From Cymbidium sinense (lineage: Eukaryota > Streptophyta > Magnoliopsida > Asparagales > Orchidaceae), in contig CM038217.1 in the NCBI GenBank assembly GCA_021442155.1, positions 148,739,143-148,803,142 on the forward strand: 64,000 nt of DNA, written 5' to 3'. Position 1 is the stretch's first letter. Every line of letters starts with the position of its first letter. This document shows, piece by piece, positions 35,355-48,847 of this stretch. The position numbers were made by a program, and so were the translations under genes. Below the pieces are notes generated by a model. It saw only the letters and a list, made by a program, of their open reading frames with translations. It did not search any database and was not told the DNA's origin.

Positions 35355-38300
35355 TTTTTGGATTTTTCTACAATTAGTTATAAATTTTAGAAATTTCGGC
35401 ATTAAAAATAAATTAATTAACTCTAATTAAAGCTTTAATCCGTAGACGCCACGTGGCATGCTGACACGGCATGCTTTCCACATGGCATGATGGGATTGAG
35501 TATTAAAGTTGTCACATCATGCGGCTATGTTAGTCGGGCGATGCTCGTGGACCGTCGATCATCAAACGCCATTATTAATCGGCTCGAAAGAATAAGAGGA
35601 TTTAAGCGTGATTTAATCATGGCTATCTGTTATGATCATGCAGAACGTATGACCCGTGATCTTTCTCCTTCATGAGCGACGAAAGATGGATGGCGTCCGT
35701 CTTTCTCTGTTCGATTCGAGCTCACCAGAGCTTGGATTGATTCCAAAATGATCTCACACCATCAAGAGAAGGAGAGGAACACATCCAACAGCAAAGATTG
35801 CATGACATACACATTTCTTTTACAAAAGGCCAACCTGCAAATCACCTAGGCTATAGTTTTGAAGAATTACCTCGTCGGAGCTCAAGACCGGTGGATCGCG
35901 AGGTAACTTCGTAAGAGATGAAGCTAGGCCTTGATTTGAGTAGATCCTGACCGACCAATCACACACTTTGAGCTTCGGTCTTGATCAAACCCAGCTTTTG
36001 ATGACTTAGAGCTTGATTTGATGATTGATATTGTCATGGAAGGTGTGTACAAAAGGAATTGAAGTTTGGTGGTGAAATGAGAAAGCTTGAATCGAAATCA
36101 ACCTCCCCTATTTTGGTTTGACGTAAAACTGAGAAGGGAGAAGAATGGGGGAGCTTAAGAGCTTGAGGAATGGTTGTGGGAGACTCTCCTTCACTCTATA
36201 TGGCTCAAACGAAGATGAATAATGCAATTCCAATCCAAAATGGGGGAATATACCCCCTCAATTGCTGAGGTGGACGGACGGGATTCAATCCTATTTTCTC
36301 GCCGGTCAGCCACCATCAGAGCGCCAAAATTGTCTCCATTAGGTCCACGGCTTGTGAGTGAGGGAAGGCGGGGAGGTGGCTCAAGGTCCGAGCATATGAG
36401 GAGATTTCCTTTGTCCATGGGGTGCTGAGCATGGGAGGTGAGTTAACTCACCTCCCTTGGTTCATGGCAAGTCCTACTTAGAGTGGGCTAGAAGGGGCAT
36501 GCTTCATTTGGCAATTGGATGACTGCTCAAGTGATGGGAGAGTGGACTTTGCCAAATAGGGGAAGAAATCCAATGAAAAGAGGTTTATCCAATGGCTAAT
36601 CCCCTTGGATGGGGTCTACTTTACTTTTGAGATGACTTTGGGCTGACCTAGGGTCAATTTGGGTCGTGTTTAGTCAGCCACCAAAGTCCCATGGATTAGT
36701 TGTATGAGTTTTGGCTTCATTTAATCAAATGGGTTCATATGAGTTCATGTTTGGTTAGGTTGACCAATTGGTCAAATTGAGTCAAACTAAGGCTTGGATT
36801 AGGTTCAAATGATGATTTTGAGAATTTTGGTTCAAGTGGTTTCAATTAATTTGGCCTAGGTTGGATTTTGGCTCACTTGGATTCAAATAGCTCAAATGGG
36901 CTAAGTTGACTAATTTGACTAATTTGACCAAATTGGGTTAGGTTAGGTGTTGGTTCAAGTTCAATTGGTTAATCAAAAATGATTGTAGGTTTCGGTTTGA
37001 ATCAATTTGAGTTTAATTTGGATTTTGACCAATTTGACCTTTTAGGTCAATTTGGGCTAAGTTGGGTCAAGTTGACCAATTGATCGAATTGGGCTTGATT
37101 ATGACTTTGGTCAAGTTTAATAATTGATTTAAAATAAACTTGAACCATTAGTTGCAATCAATTTGGTTTAGATTGTGATTTGATCCATTTTGACTTAGGC
37201 CAATCAAAATAAATGGTCAAATGGCCAATTGGACTTGGCTCAATTGGGATTTGGTCATGTTCAATCATGATATGAGTTATTTTGGATCAATGGTTTCAAT
37301 AATTTAGTATAGGTGTGGTAGGTTTCATTTGGGCTAAAGGTTGACTTGGTCAAAGGACCAAGTTGGTTTGACCCAATTGTGATTGATCATCTTGATGATA
37401 GAGTATATGGGGATTGTCAATCAAATTTAGGTTGAATTAGAACTTGGCTCAAAGGATTTTTAGGGTGAAATCAATTGGTTTGATTTTGGCTTGATTCAAG
37501 TTTAGTTGAATATATGGAGATTGAAATATAACCAACTACAATCAATTTGAGTAAAAGATTTTGGCTCATTTGAATTTTCAAGTCAAAAAGGCTAACTTGG
37601 GCTTGACTTGAGTTGACTTGAGTTTAGTTTGGTAATTATAGTTTATATTTATATTTAGATAAATGATTGAACGAATGATTAATTCAAGAAAAAATCTATT
37701 GATTTTGTCTTGATTTAGATAGGATTTGACCAAGTCCAAAAAAAATGGCTTAAAAAGTTTGAATTGGGTTTTGGTTTAATTTTGGATTTGATTTTAGCTA
37801 TTTGAATTTATATTTCATTTATATTTGGGAATATAAATGAAGATATAAATGATTCATAAGAAAATTATTTGAGTTTGGAGTGATTTGGAAGCAAATTTGA
37901 CCAAACTTAAGGATGTAAGTCAAAAGGGCTTAAGTAGAATTGATTTAGTTTGATTTATTTTTGTCATTGAGGTGGGTTTCATTTATATTTATGAATATAA
38001 ATGAAGGAGTAATTGGTTTATAAAGAAACCAATTGATTTTGGGTTGATTTGTATGAGATTTGGCGAAGCTTATGGAGATAGGTCCATGGGGCTTAAGAGG
38101 GGATTTGGCTTGGTTTGATTTAGTTTTGTTTGGTTTTGGTCATTTGGGTATGGATTTCATTTATATTTGTGAATATAAATGAAAGAATAAATGATATATA
38201 AAGAAATCAAATAAGTTTGGGATAATTTATGTGGAGATTTGGCTAAGCTTATGAGAGTGGGTCATAAGGCTTAAGGAGGAATTTTGGACTTGGATTTGAT

Positions 38301-38788
38301 TTGGGATTGAATGATTTGGAATTGGGTTTAAATTAGAAATTGGTAAATGACTGAGAGATCGAATTGGTCTTTAAGAAAACCAGATGAATTGAGATTGATT
38401 TGAATTTGATTGAGGCTAAGTCCATAGGATGAAATTAAAGGGCTTAGAAAGGGTTCTGAATTTAATCATGGGGTCTTATGGAGAAATCTTGAGCTTGAAC
38501 TTGATCATGGAATTGATTATGAGTCTTAGAAATTTAGTTTGGATTTGGTATGAATTTGAGGTTTGGTTTGAGGAGGAAAGCATGGATTGGGTTTAGGCTA
38601 TATGGTAAGTAAGTCTTCTTAAGTCCCCAAGGCATAACATATTTCTATGGCTAACACTTTTAAGTATCTAGGCTTAGGTTACGTGTTCACCTAATCACTA
38701 TAAGTGTCTTAAGACTAAAGAGCTCTTAGTGTACAAGAGTCCTAGTCGATGAGGAAGTTGAGAACTCACTCCAAAAGTGAGGTCAACA

Positions 38789-41130
38789 AAAGGACCCCAA
38801 TAGGTGTAACACAAGACGCAAGCATATTGCGAATCGATGATCAACGTCAAGGGTTGTAAGCACTAATAGAAATGATATACCCTCTAAACCTGAGAAGTAG
38901 ATGGAATCAAGATCTTACTACAATGCAACTCAACTCATGCCAAGGGCATAAGGGAGGAAGAAAGGATCCACTTTGAGTTTGATCATAAACATGATTTGGG
39001 AAAAAAAAAAGATCTGCGAAGAATTAGGATTTATATCCCGCCGAGGGTGAATGCATGAACCTTCCACTAGGGCTGCGGGTTGAGATTATCCGTTGGGGAT
39101 GGGAATTTGATTTGGTTTGATTTTGTGGGGCTCCACTAGGGAGAGGATTGATTCGTGCCTCACAGAGGAGAAATTTGATTTGATTTTGAGGGCACATTCG
39201 CTGAAGATAAGAACTCAGATCCGCTAGGTATAAGGTGGATTTAATAAAATAGACTTTGTTGGTGTGCAATGGATCCACTAAGAAGGGGCTATATCAACTT
39301 AGGCCTATCTCAGATTTACAAATCCAATGGGATAGTCTACCGGACATTAGGTAGAACTATCCAACCTAAGGGTTGTCTTTCGATGTGCAATGACCAAGTT
39401 AGGAAGAAAGCTTGTAGACTTACATCCTCCTAAACAAGGAACCATTGGGGTGATCTACTGGTAGCACAACAAATCAAACCCGATCTAAGGCGACTATTGA
39501 GCAAATGCCGCTATGGACTCATATCGACTCAAAAATAGTAAAAATTAATTTCATTTTAAATGGACCATATCGGTGTGCGATGGATCCACTAAGGGGCTAA
39601 TATCAGCCTAGTCTTATCTTAAATTTACAAATCTAAATGGATAGTCTGTTGGTCGCGAGAGAGCTAACCAACCTAAAGGGTGTCTTTCGATGTGCAATGG
39701 TCAAGTCAGGAAGAAAGCTTGCAGACTTACACCTTCCTAAACAAGGAACCACTAGGGTGATCAATTGATAGTACAACAAATTAAACCCGACCTAAGGCTG
39801 TCTATCGGTGTGCAACGGTCGTGCTTGAGAGAATGTGTAATAGACTTACATCTTCTAAAGTAAGTGACGACATTGGTGAGTGGCACAACAAGTCAACCCA
39901 CCTAAGGTGACTAGAGAGTGTCGACTGACTTATCTCAACTCAAAAGTAGTCCATTCCTATAATGAGTTTTCCGACATTGCCTAAAGATAAGATGTCCGCT
40001 TGGGAAAAGGTAATGGGGGTTTCCTAATCCACAAGCAAAAATATATATTTTGTTTATATGTTAGGACCTAGTGTGCGAGGGACCACACGAGAGCTTATCC
40101 CTAATCCTATCTCATACTTACTGAACCAAGAAAGAATATGCATATCCGCAAGATGGATTCTCTAACCACAAAGGTGGCTACTAAGAAAGAATGATTGTCC
40201 AATCCAAGAGTAACTCAGGTAATATCTAGATGGTGTCGCTAAGAACATGATCCAAATTGAGTGCTCATAGGGGAGGTGTCGCTAGGGGCTTTGTCCAGGA
40301 CCCTGTAAAAGAAAGTTTGTAAGTATACGATGGCCAACTCCGGGAGAAAGCTTGTAGACTTGCATCTGCCATGAGTGATGTATCCATCGGGTGGGTCGCT
40401 GTCAGCATAGCGATGACCAACCAACCTAAGGTGCACATCGGTTTGCGATGATCAATCTAAGAGGAAGGCTTGTAGACTTACATCTTCACAAAAAAAAAAT
40501 GATCATCGGGATAGTCTATCATCAGCGGGACAGATGTTATCCGACCTAAGGCTACTACCAAGTGGGGAGTCATGTGTATGGACTAGACCCAGGCTTGAAG
40601 TAGTGAGGAGGAAAGGAGCTACTATGGGACTTATCATAAACCTCAAATATACTCGACCCAATCAATGCATGATGGCTAGTTCAAGAAGAAAGCGTGTAGG
40701 CTTACATCCTCTTAAACAAAGTCAATATGTGGTAGCTTACCGGTTACATAGTAAGGCCTACTAACAAGACTCATCGTTCAAGGGTTTTAAGAAGAAAACT
40801 TGTAGACTTACATCCTCGCATAAGTAACCAGGGGTGACACACTAGCAATAGCATACCTAAAGCATAATGAGTGAGTGTCATAGGGGTTTTATCCCACATC
40901 AAAATAATCCGAGACAAAAGATATGTATTTGTTTTATGTGATTGTGTGTAGTTTGTATTCGTGGTGTATTACTAAAGGATAAGACGTCCCTTGGGATCCT
41001 TACACATATACTAAACACATCATGGTAGATTCACAAGCAAAGGTGCTTCTAAACACGGAAGAGATAGAATTTGAGATGAAATAAATTTTATTGATAATTG
41101 ATTTGAAACAAGATTTATGGATAACATTTC
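38789..41130 (-). repeat. Noncoding 3' region of copy B with direct repeats
   Basis: Minus-strand equivalent of 17552-20024. On the plus strand the motif CTTGTAGACTTACATCCTC recurs with variation near 39410, 39718, 39840, 40350, 40465, 40697 and 40800, often followed by a GATCAT/GGGTGAT block and a GACCTAAGG word. No coding potential. Its presence in both copies shows it is a family trait. Confidence 0.72.
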
Positions 41131-42130
41131 TTTAGGTAGAGTCCGTTGATTGAAAACATTGAGCGCTTTCCCTTACAATTTATAAGCTGATAAGATCCTC
41201 CTTAGTAGGCCTTCTCTATAGAAAAAGGGTCTTCCCAAGTGGGTTCAAACTTGCCTCCCATCTTTCGATGGGCAACAATTGGTCTCCTTATAATTAAAAT
41301 AAGCTCTCATACCTGAAAAGCTCTAAGACGAACCAACTTGTTATGAGCTTGAATCATTTTGGCTTTGTACAACTTGAGATTTTAGCATGCCCAGAGACGC
41401 CTTTCCTCCAAACCTTCGAGCTCTTCTAACTACAACTTGACGTTCTGCTCCATGGTAATCTTGCTACCCACGGCTATCCATAATGATGGGAGTTGGACTT
41501 CTAATGTTAGAACTGCTTATGACCCATACACTAAGGAGAATGGGGTAGATTAAGTTGGAGTTTTGTATATGGTGTGGTAAGCCCACAAGGCTTCAACTAA
41601 CTGCTCATGCCACTATCGCTTGTTGTTATCGAGTGTCTTCTTTAATATTCTGATGACAGTTTTGTTGAAGGCTTCTACTAAGCCATTTGCCCTTGGGTAG
41701 TAGATGGTAGAGTATCTCCAATATATGTCGTGTCTCCGGGAAAAGTTGTTGATTTTGGTGCTCTTGAATGCGCATCATTATCGGATATAATTCATCGAGG
41801 CACCCAACCTATATATATATGGTTCGAAAACTAGAGCATCCGAGGTGACTCTTAGTGAGATTGCCTCCGACCACTTGGAAAAGTAATCAGTGGCAGCTAA
41901 AATGAACCAATGACCCTTGGAAGAAGGAGGATCGATCGAACCCACTATGTCAGTACCCCAACACTTAAATGGCCATGAGGCCAATGTTGGATGCAGAATA
42001 TTGGGTGGTTGGTGTAAGACCATACCGTGTACCTAACATTGGTGGCATCTCCTAGCTATGTCCATGCAGTCTATGATTATCGAAGACCAGTAGTATCCTA
42101 GTCTCTTGATCTTAGCTTTCATTTTCAGAT
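41131..42130 (-). pseudogene. Integrase and C-terminal tail, copy B
   Basis: Minus strand. RRPIVAHRKMGGKFEPTWE lies at about 41300-41235. The DDE core frame (42023-41778) gives VLHQPPNILHPTLASWPFK, then WGTDIVGSIDPPSSKGH and ATDYFSKW. Upstream the zinc-finger part reads RCHQC-stop-VHG (about 42060-42020), which is damaged but better kept than in copy A. Multiple frameshifts; not functional. Confidence 0.85.
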
Positions 42131-42930
42131 CGGATTGGTGAGCTACGCCTAAACCTTAGTGTACCTCGATCACGATTTTATAGGCTTTGGGTTTGCCCAA
42201 AGAACGTAACCACATATGATCGAAGGACCATCGGTATAAAGTGTCATCCATGTGAGCGTATGAGAGAGCTCTCTACTTCACCTGATTGGCTAATGACTTT
42301 TCTTGAGGTAGTTTGCTTATATTTAGATAATCCATGAATGATTGCCTCTAATCTGACTCATCGCCCTTTTTGGCAACAGCAACCTCCCCTTCAAAAAAGA
42401 ATCTCTCGATGAGTTTAGCGTCAATAAGGGATAAGAATTGGCTATTTTGGGCCCTTATTGGTATGGACTCATCTTCCAAACATGTCAACTCTTTGGCAAG
42501 CTTGGCTAATGCATCTTCTACCATGTTCTCTCCTCGAGAAATCTAATAAATAGTAACCTATAAGATTTGGGCCAATAACTCCATGGTGTACTAATGGTAA
42601 TGATGGAGCTTATGCTTTAAAACTTTGTAAGACCCAATAATTTGGTTGATAACTAATTGAGAATCCTCAATGGCTAACTGCATCGGCAATCGAGCCTCAT
42701 ATTACTTCTTCATTTTTGGTGCATTAGCGGATGATATGAGAATCTCATCACATCGTGATCCGGAGTTAGAAGAACTATTCATACCCCTATCTTTCCTGGA
42801 AGAGTAGATTGTGATTCTTCTCCCTTTTGAAAGAAAGTTGCACCATCAAAATACATCTCCCAACGCAAGAGTGTCCCTAAGTTCATGATTTGTTAATCGG
42901 GAGGTCATCAGCTAATCGAAGGAGTGTCGC
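42131..42930 (-). pseudogene. Second RNase H and linker, copy B
   Basis: Minus strand, between RNase H and integrase. MYFDGATF (about 42860-42835) and a VMRFSY block (about 42755-42735) match copy A, and the later ALAKLAKELTC-type block near 42515-42475 also corresponds. Broken by stops. Supports a dual-RNase H family. Confidence 0.68.
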
Positions 42931-43560
42931 TAAGAAATTTCTAGTGCTTCCATTCACCACGAGGAATAAAAGTGATGTCAAACTGCGACAAAATCATGGA
43001 CCAACATGCCAACCGTCCGAATAGCATTGGCCGTGTCATAAGATATTACAGTGGATTGATCCTAGAAATCAATTTCACCTTGTGAGAAAGCATATAGTGT
43101 CGTAACTTTTGGGATGCAAAGATTAAAGCTATGCAGTATTTTTCAATAGATGGATAATTTGCCTCAGCAAGGATTAGACGATGACTGAAAAACTAGAGTG
43201 CATTTTCTTTCCCTTCATCGTTGGTTTGAGCCAACAAAGCGCCTAGCGAGTCATCCAATGTAGCAGTATATAGTATCAAAGGCTTGCCCGGGATAGGGGC
43301 TACTAGAAATAGCAGCGTCATCAAGTAGTACTTGATATCTTCAAATGCATGTTGACACTTATCATCCCACTTGAACCTGACATCCTTTTTGATAAATGCT
43401 AAAAATGGTTGGCACCTTCTTAATAGGTTGGAAATGAAGCATCTCACATACGCCAACCGCCCTTGAAATGATCAGAGTTGAGTTAGACTTTTAGGGAGTG
43501 ACATTTCTAATATCACCTTGATCTTCTCTATCGATTTTATTCCACTGGATAACAAACCAA
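42931..43560 (-). pseudogene. RNase H (first) and RT thumb, copy B
   Basis: Minus strand. The open stretch 43456-43193 reads AYVRCFISNLLRRCQPFLAF, then FKWDDKCQHAFEDIKYYL, PIPGKPLILYTA and SLGALLAQ, classic RT connection and RNase H start. The continuation with KLRHYMLSHKV and a PYPLRYLMTRPMLF-like block (about 43110-43000) ends the domain. Confidence 0.85.
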
Positions 43561-44170
43561 AGAATTTTCTTAATCAACGCACACTTGTGGGATTCGTTTA
43601 AGGTTAAATTATCTTAACCATTCAAAACTACTCTCAAGTCAAAGAGATTTTTCTTTTACTTTTAATTACAAGATCATCGACGTAACATTCAACGATGATG
43701 AATGAGTTCAAGATCCGAAATAGTCATAGTATGTAACACCGGCACTTTTAAAGCCGAAAGGCATGATCTTATAGCAAAAGATTTTGATCGTGGCTCGAAA
43801 CGCATTATTTCTTTCATCTTCATGGGCCATATTTATTTGGTTATAACCAGATGAGCCATCCATGAAAAAGATGACTACATTAGATGAAGCAATGTTCAAA
43901 TAGTAAAATTCTTTTGGACGCCTTTATTTAGATCCCTAAAAATAATACATAGTAATTTGACCATTCTTTTCTTAACTAACGACATGTTTAAGGTAAGATA
44001 TTTTTCTTCCCTGATGAAATCGGTATTAATCAATTTCTTGATTTTAGAATGATCAGATGTTCAATGTCAATTAGCGCCTATCTTTGATAGATTAGACTAA
44101 GCTCTATCAGCATTGGACGCTACGTAGAAGATAAGCATCTCTTCGTAACACCATGTGAACTAGTCCTTAA
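43561..44170 (-). pseudogene. Reverse transcriptase, copy B
   Basis: Minus strand. Frame 43899-43708 carries FFMDGSSGYNQINMAHEDER and IKIFCYKIMPFGFKSAG; the catalytic YVDD is at 43684-43673. The N-terminal fingers (44160-43960) are degraded. Better preserved than in copy A but still with stops. Confidence 0.85.
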
Positions 44171-44365
44171 ACTCAGTCAATAGCCTAACTAAATCATCAA
44201 TTTCAGTGTCATTCAACAATGAACTGATGTATATCAGATATGAATTATCATCGATTTCTAAGTTGATCTCTTTAAGCTCATCGATGATTAGACTTTCAAC
44301 TATGGTATCCTCACTTCAAGGTCATTTGGATCATCTGAAATTTCTAAACATACCTCCTCATAAAA
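44171..44365 (-). pseudogene. Truncated protease-RT linker, copy B
   Basis: Minus strand, matching 14447-14640 of copy A. Homology stops sharply at about 44365; gag, protease and 5' LTR of copy B are absent. This is the right edge of the retrotransposon nest. Confidence 0.75.
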
Positions 44366-44506
44366 GATTATATGTGCTTTTTTTATTTTATATCTACTAA
44401 AATTGCATATCATATATGTTATTTTTATTTTACTTATTTTAAACACTTTTTTTTTCTAAACTCTTTCTTAATAGTTATAGAATTTTTTTTTATTTTAATA
44501 AATTTC

Positions 44507-45261
44507 TTATTTATTAGTATTATATATAAATCGCCTCACTTTAAATATACTTTTTAGCCATCTACATAACAAATATAAATAATTTATGAACTCAATGCTG
44601 ATTCTTGATTCAGACCCTATATCTCTAAGGTCTGAATCAAAAGATCCACCTTCCCTTGAAGAACCAAATCTAAAAAAAACTTGCCACGAAGCCACCTCAC
44701 ACTAGAGAAAAAAACATGAAAGCTGCTTGCAGGCAAAATAAAACACACCAAAATAAGATCTCTATGTCAAACAGCTACGATCACTGCCATTCCAGTACTT
44801 CAAATCAGGGCTAGCCCAATTACCATTCCCATCAACATAACACAACCAGTCATTCCCAACAATATCAGCAATCATACCAGGACTTTCCATTTGATCTGGC
44901 AGGTCAAGATCTGGCCTTTTGGACATATGACCACAGTATGAACACATGAACCGGCCACCACCAGGGTTCTGGTCACGGTAAGGCATGTGGCAATTCCGGC
45001 AACGACGAGTAGCAGTCTTACGAAGTTTCTGAAGCTCCAGAGCCTCGATTCGGTGGCGCTCATGGAGGCGGGCAGTACGGCGAGCCCACCAACTAGAGAG
45101 GTGGGGCATGAGAATCTCATATCAGAAGAGCATGGCGAGAAGGATGAGAACACAGGCAAGGCGAGGTGAGGTGATCTCGAAGTAGAGGCCAGGATCACAA
45201 GCCACGGTAGCATGGTCGCGATCCGTCGAGACCACCTCTGAACCACGCAGAGTATACACAT
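44507..45261 (-). pseudogene. NST1-like zinc-ribbon protein gene, broken copy
   Basis: Resembles a plant family annotated as 'stress response NST1-like', of unknown biochemical function. Minus strand: MCILCVVQRWSRRIATMLPW starts at 45261 as in family members, but a deletion of roughly 40 bases after LVI shifts the frame. EITSPRLACVLILL follows in another frame, ending at a TGA (45124-45122) where tryptophan is expected. The zinc-ribbon core is intact at 45109-44762: RRCRNCHMPYRDQNPGGG then FMCSYCGHMSKRP, with two CxxC pairs. After a stop at 44762, family-like pieces continue in shifted frames (SYFGVFYFACKQLSCFF, RWLRGKFF, FGSSREGGSFDSD to 44507). The charged coiled-coil tail is missing. A short 115-residue protein could still be made from 45109. 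Confidence 0.75.
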
Positions 45262-45700
45262 TATCCAAAAGCTCTATCAAATGAAGTAATCAGGAGCATA
45301 GCTCCTTAATCTGTTTCCAATATCACAACTTCTCCCATAGTGCAATCGGAATAACGAAATCCCTAATTCGAAGTAACATAATAGAGAAAAACCTATCAAT
45401 CCAAGAAAGCCCTAATCTTTGAATAATTTTTTTCGGGGCGAGCGGAGGACCTCAACAAGGAACGGTTCGATTAGGGTTTCTTCAGTAGCTAGAAGAAACC
45501 AACCTAAAGTGTAAAAAAAATTTCCAATGGACGCTAAGAGGAAAGAGGGATTGGGTTCTTACGGATTGGAGGTCATTCATGGAAAAATCCCAAGCTCAGG
45601 CGACTGGTTCGCGTGCATGGCTTCCAGAGAGGAAGACAAATGGGGAAGACAGATAAACAAGGTAAGCATCGCTAGTAATTAATTCTCTTATCCCTTGAAA
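45262..45700 (-). other. Presumed 5' leader/promoter of NST1-like gene
   Basis: Upstream of the start codon on the minus strand, with GAAACCCTAATCG near 45480-45465, a pattern common in plant 5' leaders. More GC-balanced than its surroundings. No ORF of note. Its presence argues that the pseudogene is the original locus and not a processed copy. Confidence 0.35.
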
Positions 45701-45923
45701 TATACTTTGTTTTTAGATACCCGGGTTGGATGTGTCAAGTCGGTTAGCTTCTCAATTTGTGTTGCCAAAAAAGAACAGGTAGCATGGATTCTTGAATAAA
45801 ATTTTGTTTACAAATAAATAAATATTTAAGCAAATCTATGAATTACAGTGAAACTCTGATTCGTAATTTTATTTATTAATTGATTGACTATTTTAATATA
45901 ACTGAATATAATTTTGAGAAATT

Positions 45924-46075
45924 TACATATGCAACCACACAATTCTTATGCATTTACATGTCTAACATTTAAAATTTGATATCTATAAGTATTGCATATT
46001 TCTTATATTATAAAAAGTGCATTTCACTTTAAGAAATTAATAAAAGTGTTAATTTTTATATAATAATAAGGATTT
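45924..46075. repeat. Fragment of the foldback MITE family seen at 54.2-54.6 kb
   Basis: ACATATGCAACCACACAATTC and the following CTAACATTTAAAATTTGATAT match the left arms at 54181 and 54420. Only one arm is recognisable. Confidence 0.4.
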
Positions 46076-48847
46076 GAGTGGCATCGTACTCCTGATTTTG
46101 TATATGAACTATTCTAAAACACCACTAATCCTATTTGCAAAGTCCACTCTTCCTCCTTTATATTTCGATGAATCATTGCCTTCTCTTATTATACTTTTGA
46201 TGTCTTCTACAACTGGTGACATCATTCCAATCCTAATAATTAAGAATATCAATCTTAGTTAGGAGCTTCATAAGTAGACACTTAGGATACTACACTTAGT
46301 GACTAATTAAACAAATTCAAATTTAATAAAATTCAACAAAAATTTAAATCAAATATAATTGAAATGAAATCTAAATTCAATTCAGACTATACTGAGGTAA
46401 TTGTGAAGATGACCCAATTGACCCATTTAAGCTCAAAATCACACAAACTCATAAAAAATTAAATTAAATAAAAAAATTAAAATTAAATTAAAAAAATCAC
46501 AGAATATTTTATAAATATAAATGAAAATAAATTAAATTCAAGTTAGGTATAAAGTGGTCATTTAGGTCATTTGACTGGAGTTAACTTACATGGTCTCCAT
46601 CAAGTAAAAGTCAACAAATCAAATTTTCATCATATTTAGTCATTCCAAAGGCTCAAAAGCATCAAATAAATATATTTAAATATAAATCTAAATAAATTTG
46701 AATCTAATGAAGGCTTAAATGGGTTAATTGGATCACTTAGTTCAAATAAACCAAAATGAACTCTATTGTGCTCAAACCTAAATTAAATAAAAATAATTTA
46801 AATTAAATACTTAAAAATATTTCAAAATCATAATTGAACATAATTCATTCTCTCTTTGGATTTAATTTGATCACTTAGTCCAAGTGAATCAAAAGTAACT
46901 CATTAAGCCTAATTTGAGTCAAAGTGGGTCTAAATTCAAATTAACTTTAAATCAAATGAAATCAATACTTCAAATTATCTCAAACTCATAATCAAATATG
47001 ATTAAAAACTGAACAAATTTTGATTAGATCAAATTAGACATTTTACCTGATTGACCTCAACCTAACTATTTAAATAAGAATATGTTAGTTTTGGTTCAAA
47101 CCAAAGCCAAATTCAAATTAGATGAAATTAATTGATCAAAATCATCATAAATGATCAAATGAATATAATCAAACATAAATCTAAATCCAAATGTGGTAAT
47201 TAGGCTAAATCATCTAATGTGACCCATTTGAGTCAAATGGGTCAAATTAATCACAACTATGGTTAATTCATATAAATTGGATTAATTGTTTTATAAATCA
47301 TTCAATGAACAATCGTCCTAATTACAAGCATAAATTCAAAGGAAATTGGATGTAATTGAGCTAGCCTAAGTTAAACTAACCGACCCAAATTGAAACCTAA
47401 TCACTTAAATCTAAACCTAAGCTAATTGAACTTAGGCTTAATTAGGCTAGATTTAAGAAGTTGTCAGCATACTAAAAGGGGGAGGTGGAGGTGTCATAGA
47501 TGAGGTGAAGCCATGGGAAGCATAAACAGAGCCACATCATCCCATGCTTCCTTCATCACCTAAAATCAATTCAAACTTCCCCTCTAATCTTCTTACCACC
47601 TCAGTCACATTAAAAGTTGCCAATTCCCATGACTGGTCACCCCCCTCATTTTCTGCCAATGGGGGAGAGGCTCAGCCTAATACAAAAAAGGAGACATAAG
47701 ACAAATTCTACACTTTTGACACTTCCTATAGCTCTCATAGCCTAAAACAAACTCAAATGAGTAATTTCCCCCACCCCATCCTCTCTAACCTATTGTTTGA
47801 TCAAGCTTCGGCAAGCGACGGCGCACGTTAGTCTCCACACTAATCCAAGGGAAGGCAAGTCATAAAATTTATTCCAAATCTTCATCTCAATCCTTTGGAG
47901 GATTTTGAAATGAGAACACCATAAGGATCTGACATTAGCAATGTATCTTCAACCCAAACCTTCATTTCAATTCAATTTGGTCTTTTATGAAGTCAATTTG
48001 ATTTAAAATATAATCAAGTCATATAGATCAGTTGTAAAGTGAACAATGATCATTTTGTAATTAAAATCTCACATTTCTATCGCTTAGATTGTCATAAATC
48101 GACCTTTCTCAACTTATAGCGATATGTGAGAGATATAATGAATTTGATTTAGAAGCACAATTTGATTTAGACATCTATAGGGACCACATAATAATTCTAA
48201 ATTGTCATATCATTAATCAGAAGTCCTGGTTTAAAACACCGTCTCTGTCGTTTTATAAGTTAGATGTATGTGGATCCAGCTAGCTCAATCCCGTATCAAA
48301 ATGTAGAAAGTAGCACCCAGTTAGCGTTGTGTCAACACTAACTCGGATAAGCATGAAATTCATGATTTTTGAATTTATAAATTCTAAAAAAATAACATAA
48401 ACTTTAATAAATTACAAAAAAAATAAAATATTCCACAAAAAAATGAAAATAAGCATTATATGGATTCAGTTGAGTGAGAGAAATCTATTAAATCCAAAAT
48501 CTTTAATTTTTATTGAATATTATTTAGTTGATTTGAGTTAATTAAAAATAAATAAATCATAATTAAACCTAAAATATTAATCTAATCACTTTGAAACTTA
48601 GGAGAATCGAATCAAGGTTAAAATACAACTTAGATAAAAATGTAGGGATTTATTGGTGATTAAAATGAATGGTATGAATTTTTCAACCCATAAATCTCAA
48701 TTTAAAGAAATAAATTAATATTAATCTAATAAAATAAAGTAAAATTATGAGATCAATTTAAATCAACATAACAAACACTAATGAATCTAAAAACACCATT
48801 AAACTTTCAAAATTTTGATAAATACTAAGATCACAATTAAAGATTAA

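Larger units (their letters stand above)
30835..38788 (-). mobile_element. 7954-bp LTR shared by copies B and C
   Basis: On the minus strand it starts TGTTGACCTCACTTTTGG (38788 downward) and ends AAACCATA. Upstream on that strand is the 3' region and pol of copy B; downstream is a primer-site leader and hairpin array (copy C). One LTR thus serves as B's 3' LTR and C's 5' LTR. It matches the solo LTR at both ends and in several interior blocks, but the middle (32850-35450) is differently arranged. No 5-bp duplication is expected and none is seen. Confidence 0.85.

Noticed and set aside
36191..36428. Overlapping ORFs in the shared LTR
   Set aside because: Both lie in LTR DNA, overlap on opposite strands, and have no counterpart frame in the solo LTR.
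40239..40764. ORFs in the repeat-rich 3' region of copy B
   Set aside because: Not kept in the equivalent region of copy A and composed of the direct-repeat units.
44987..45169. Plus-strand 60-codon ORF
   Set aside because: Antisense shadow of the NST1-like zinc-ribbon sequence.
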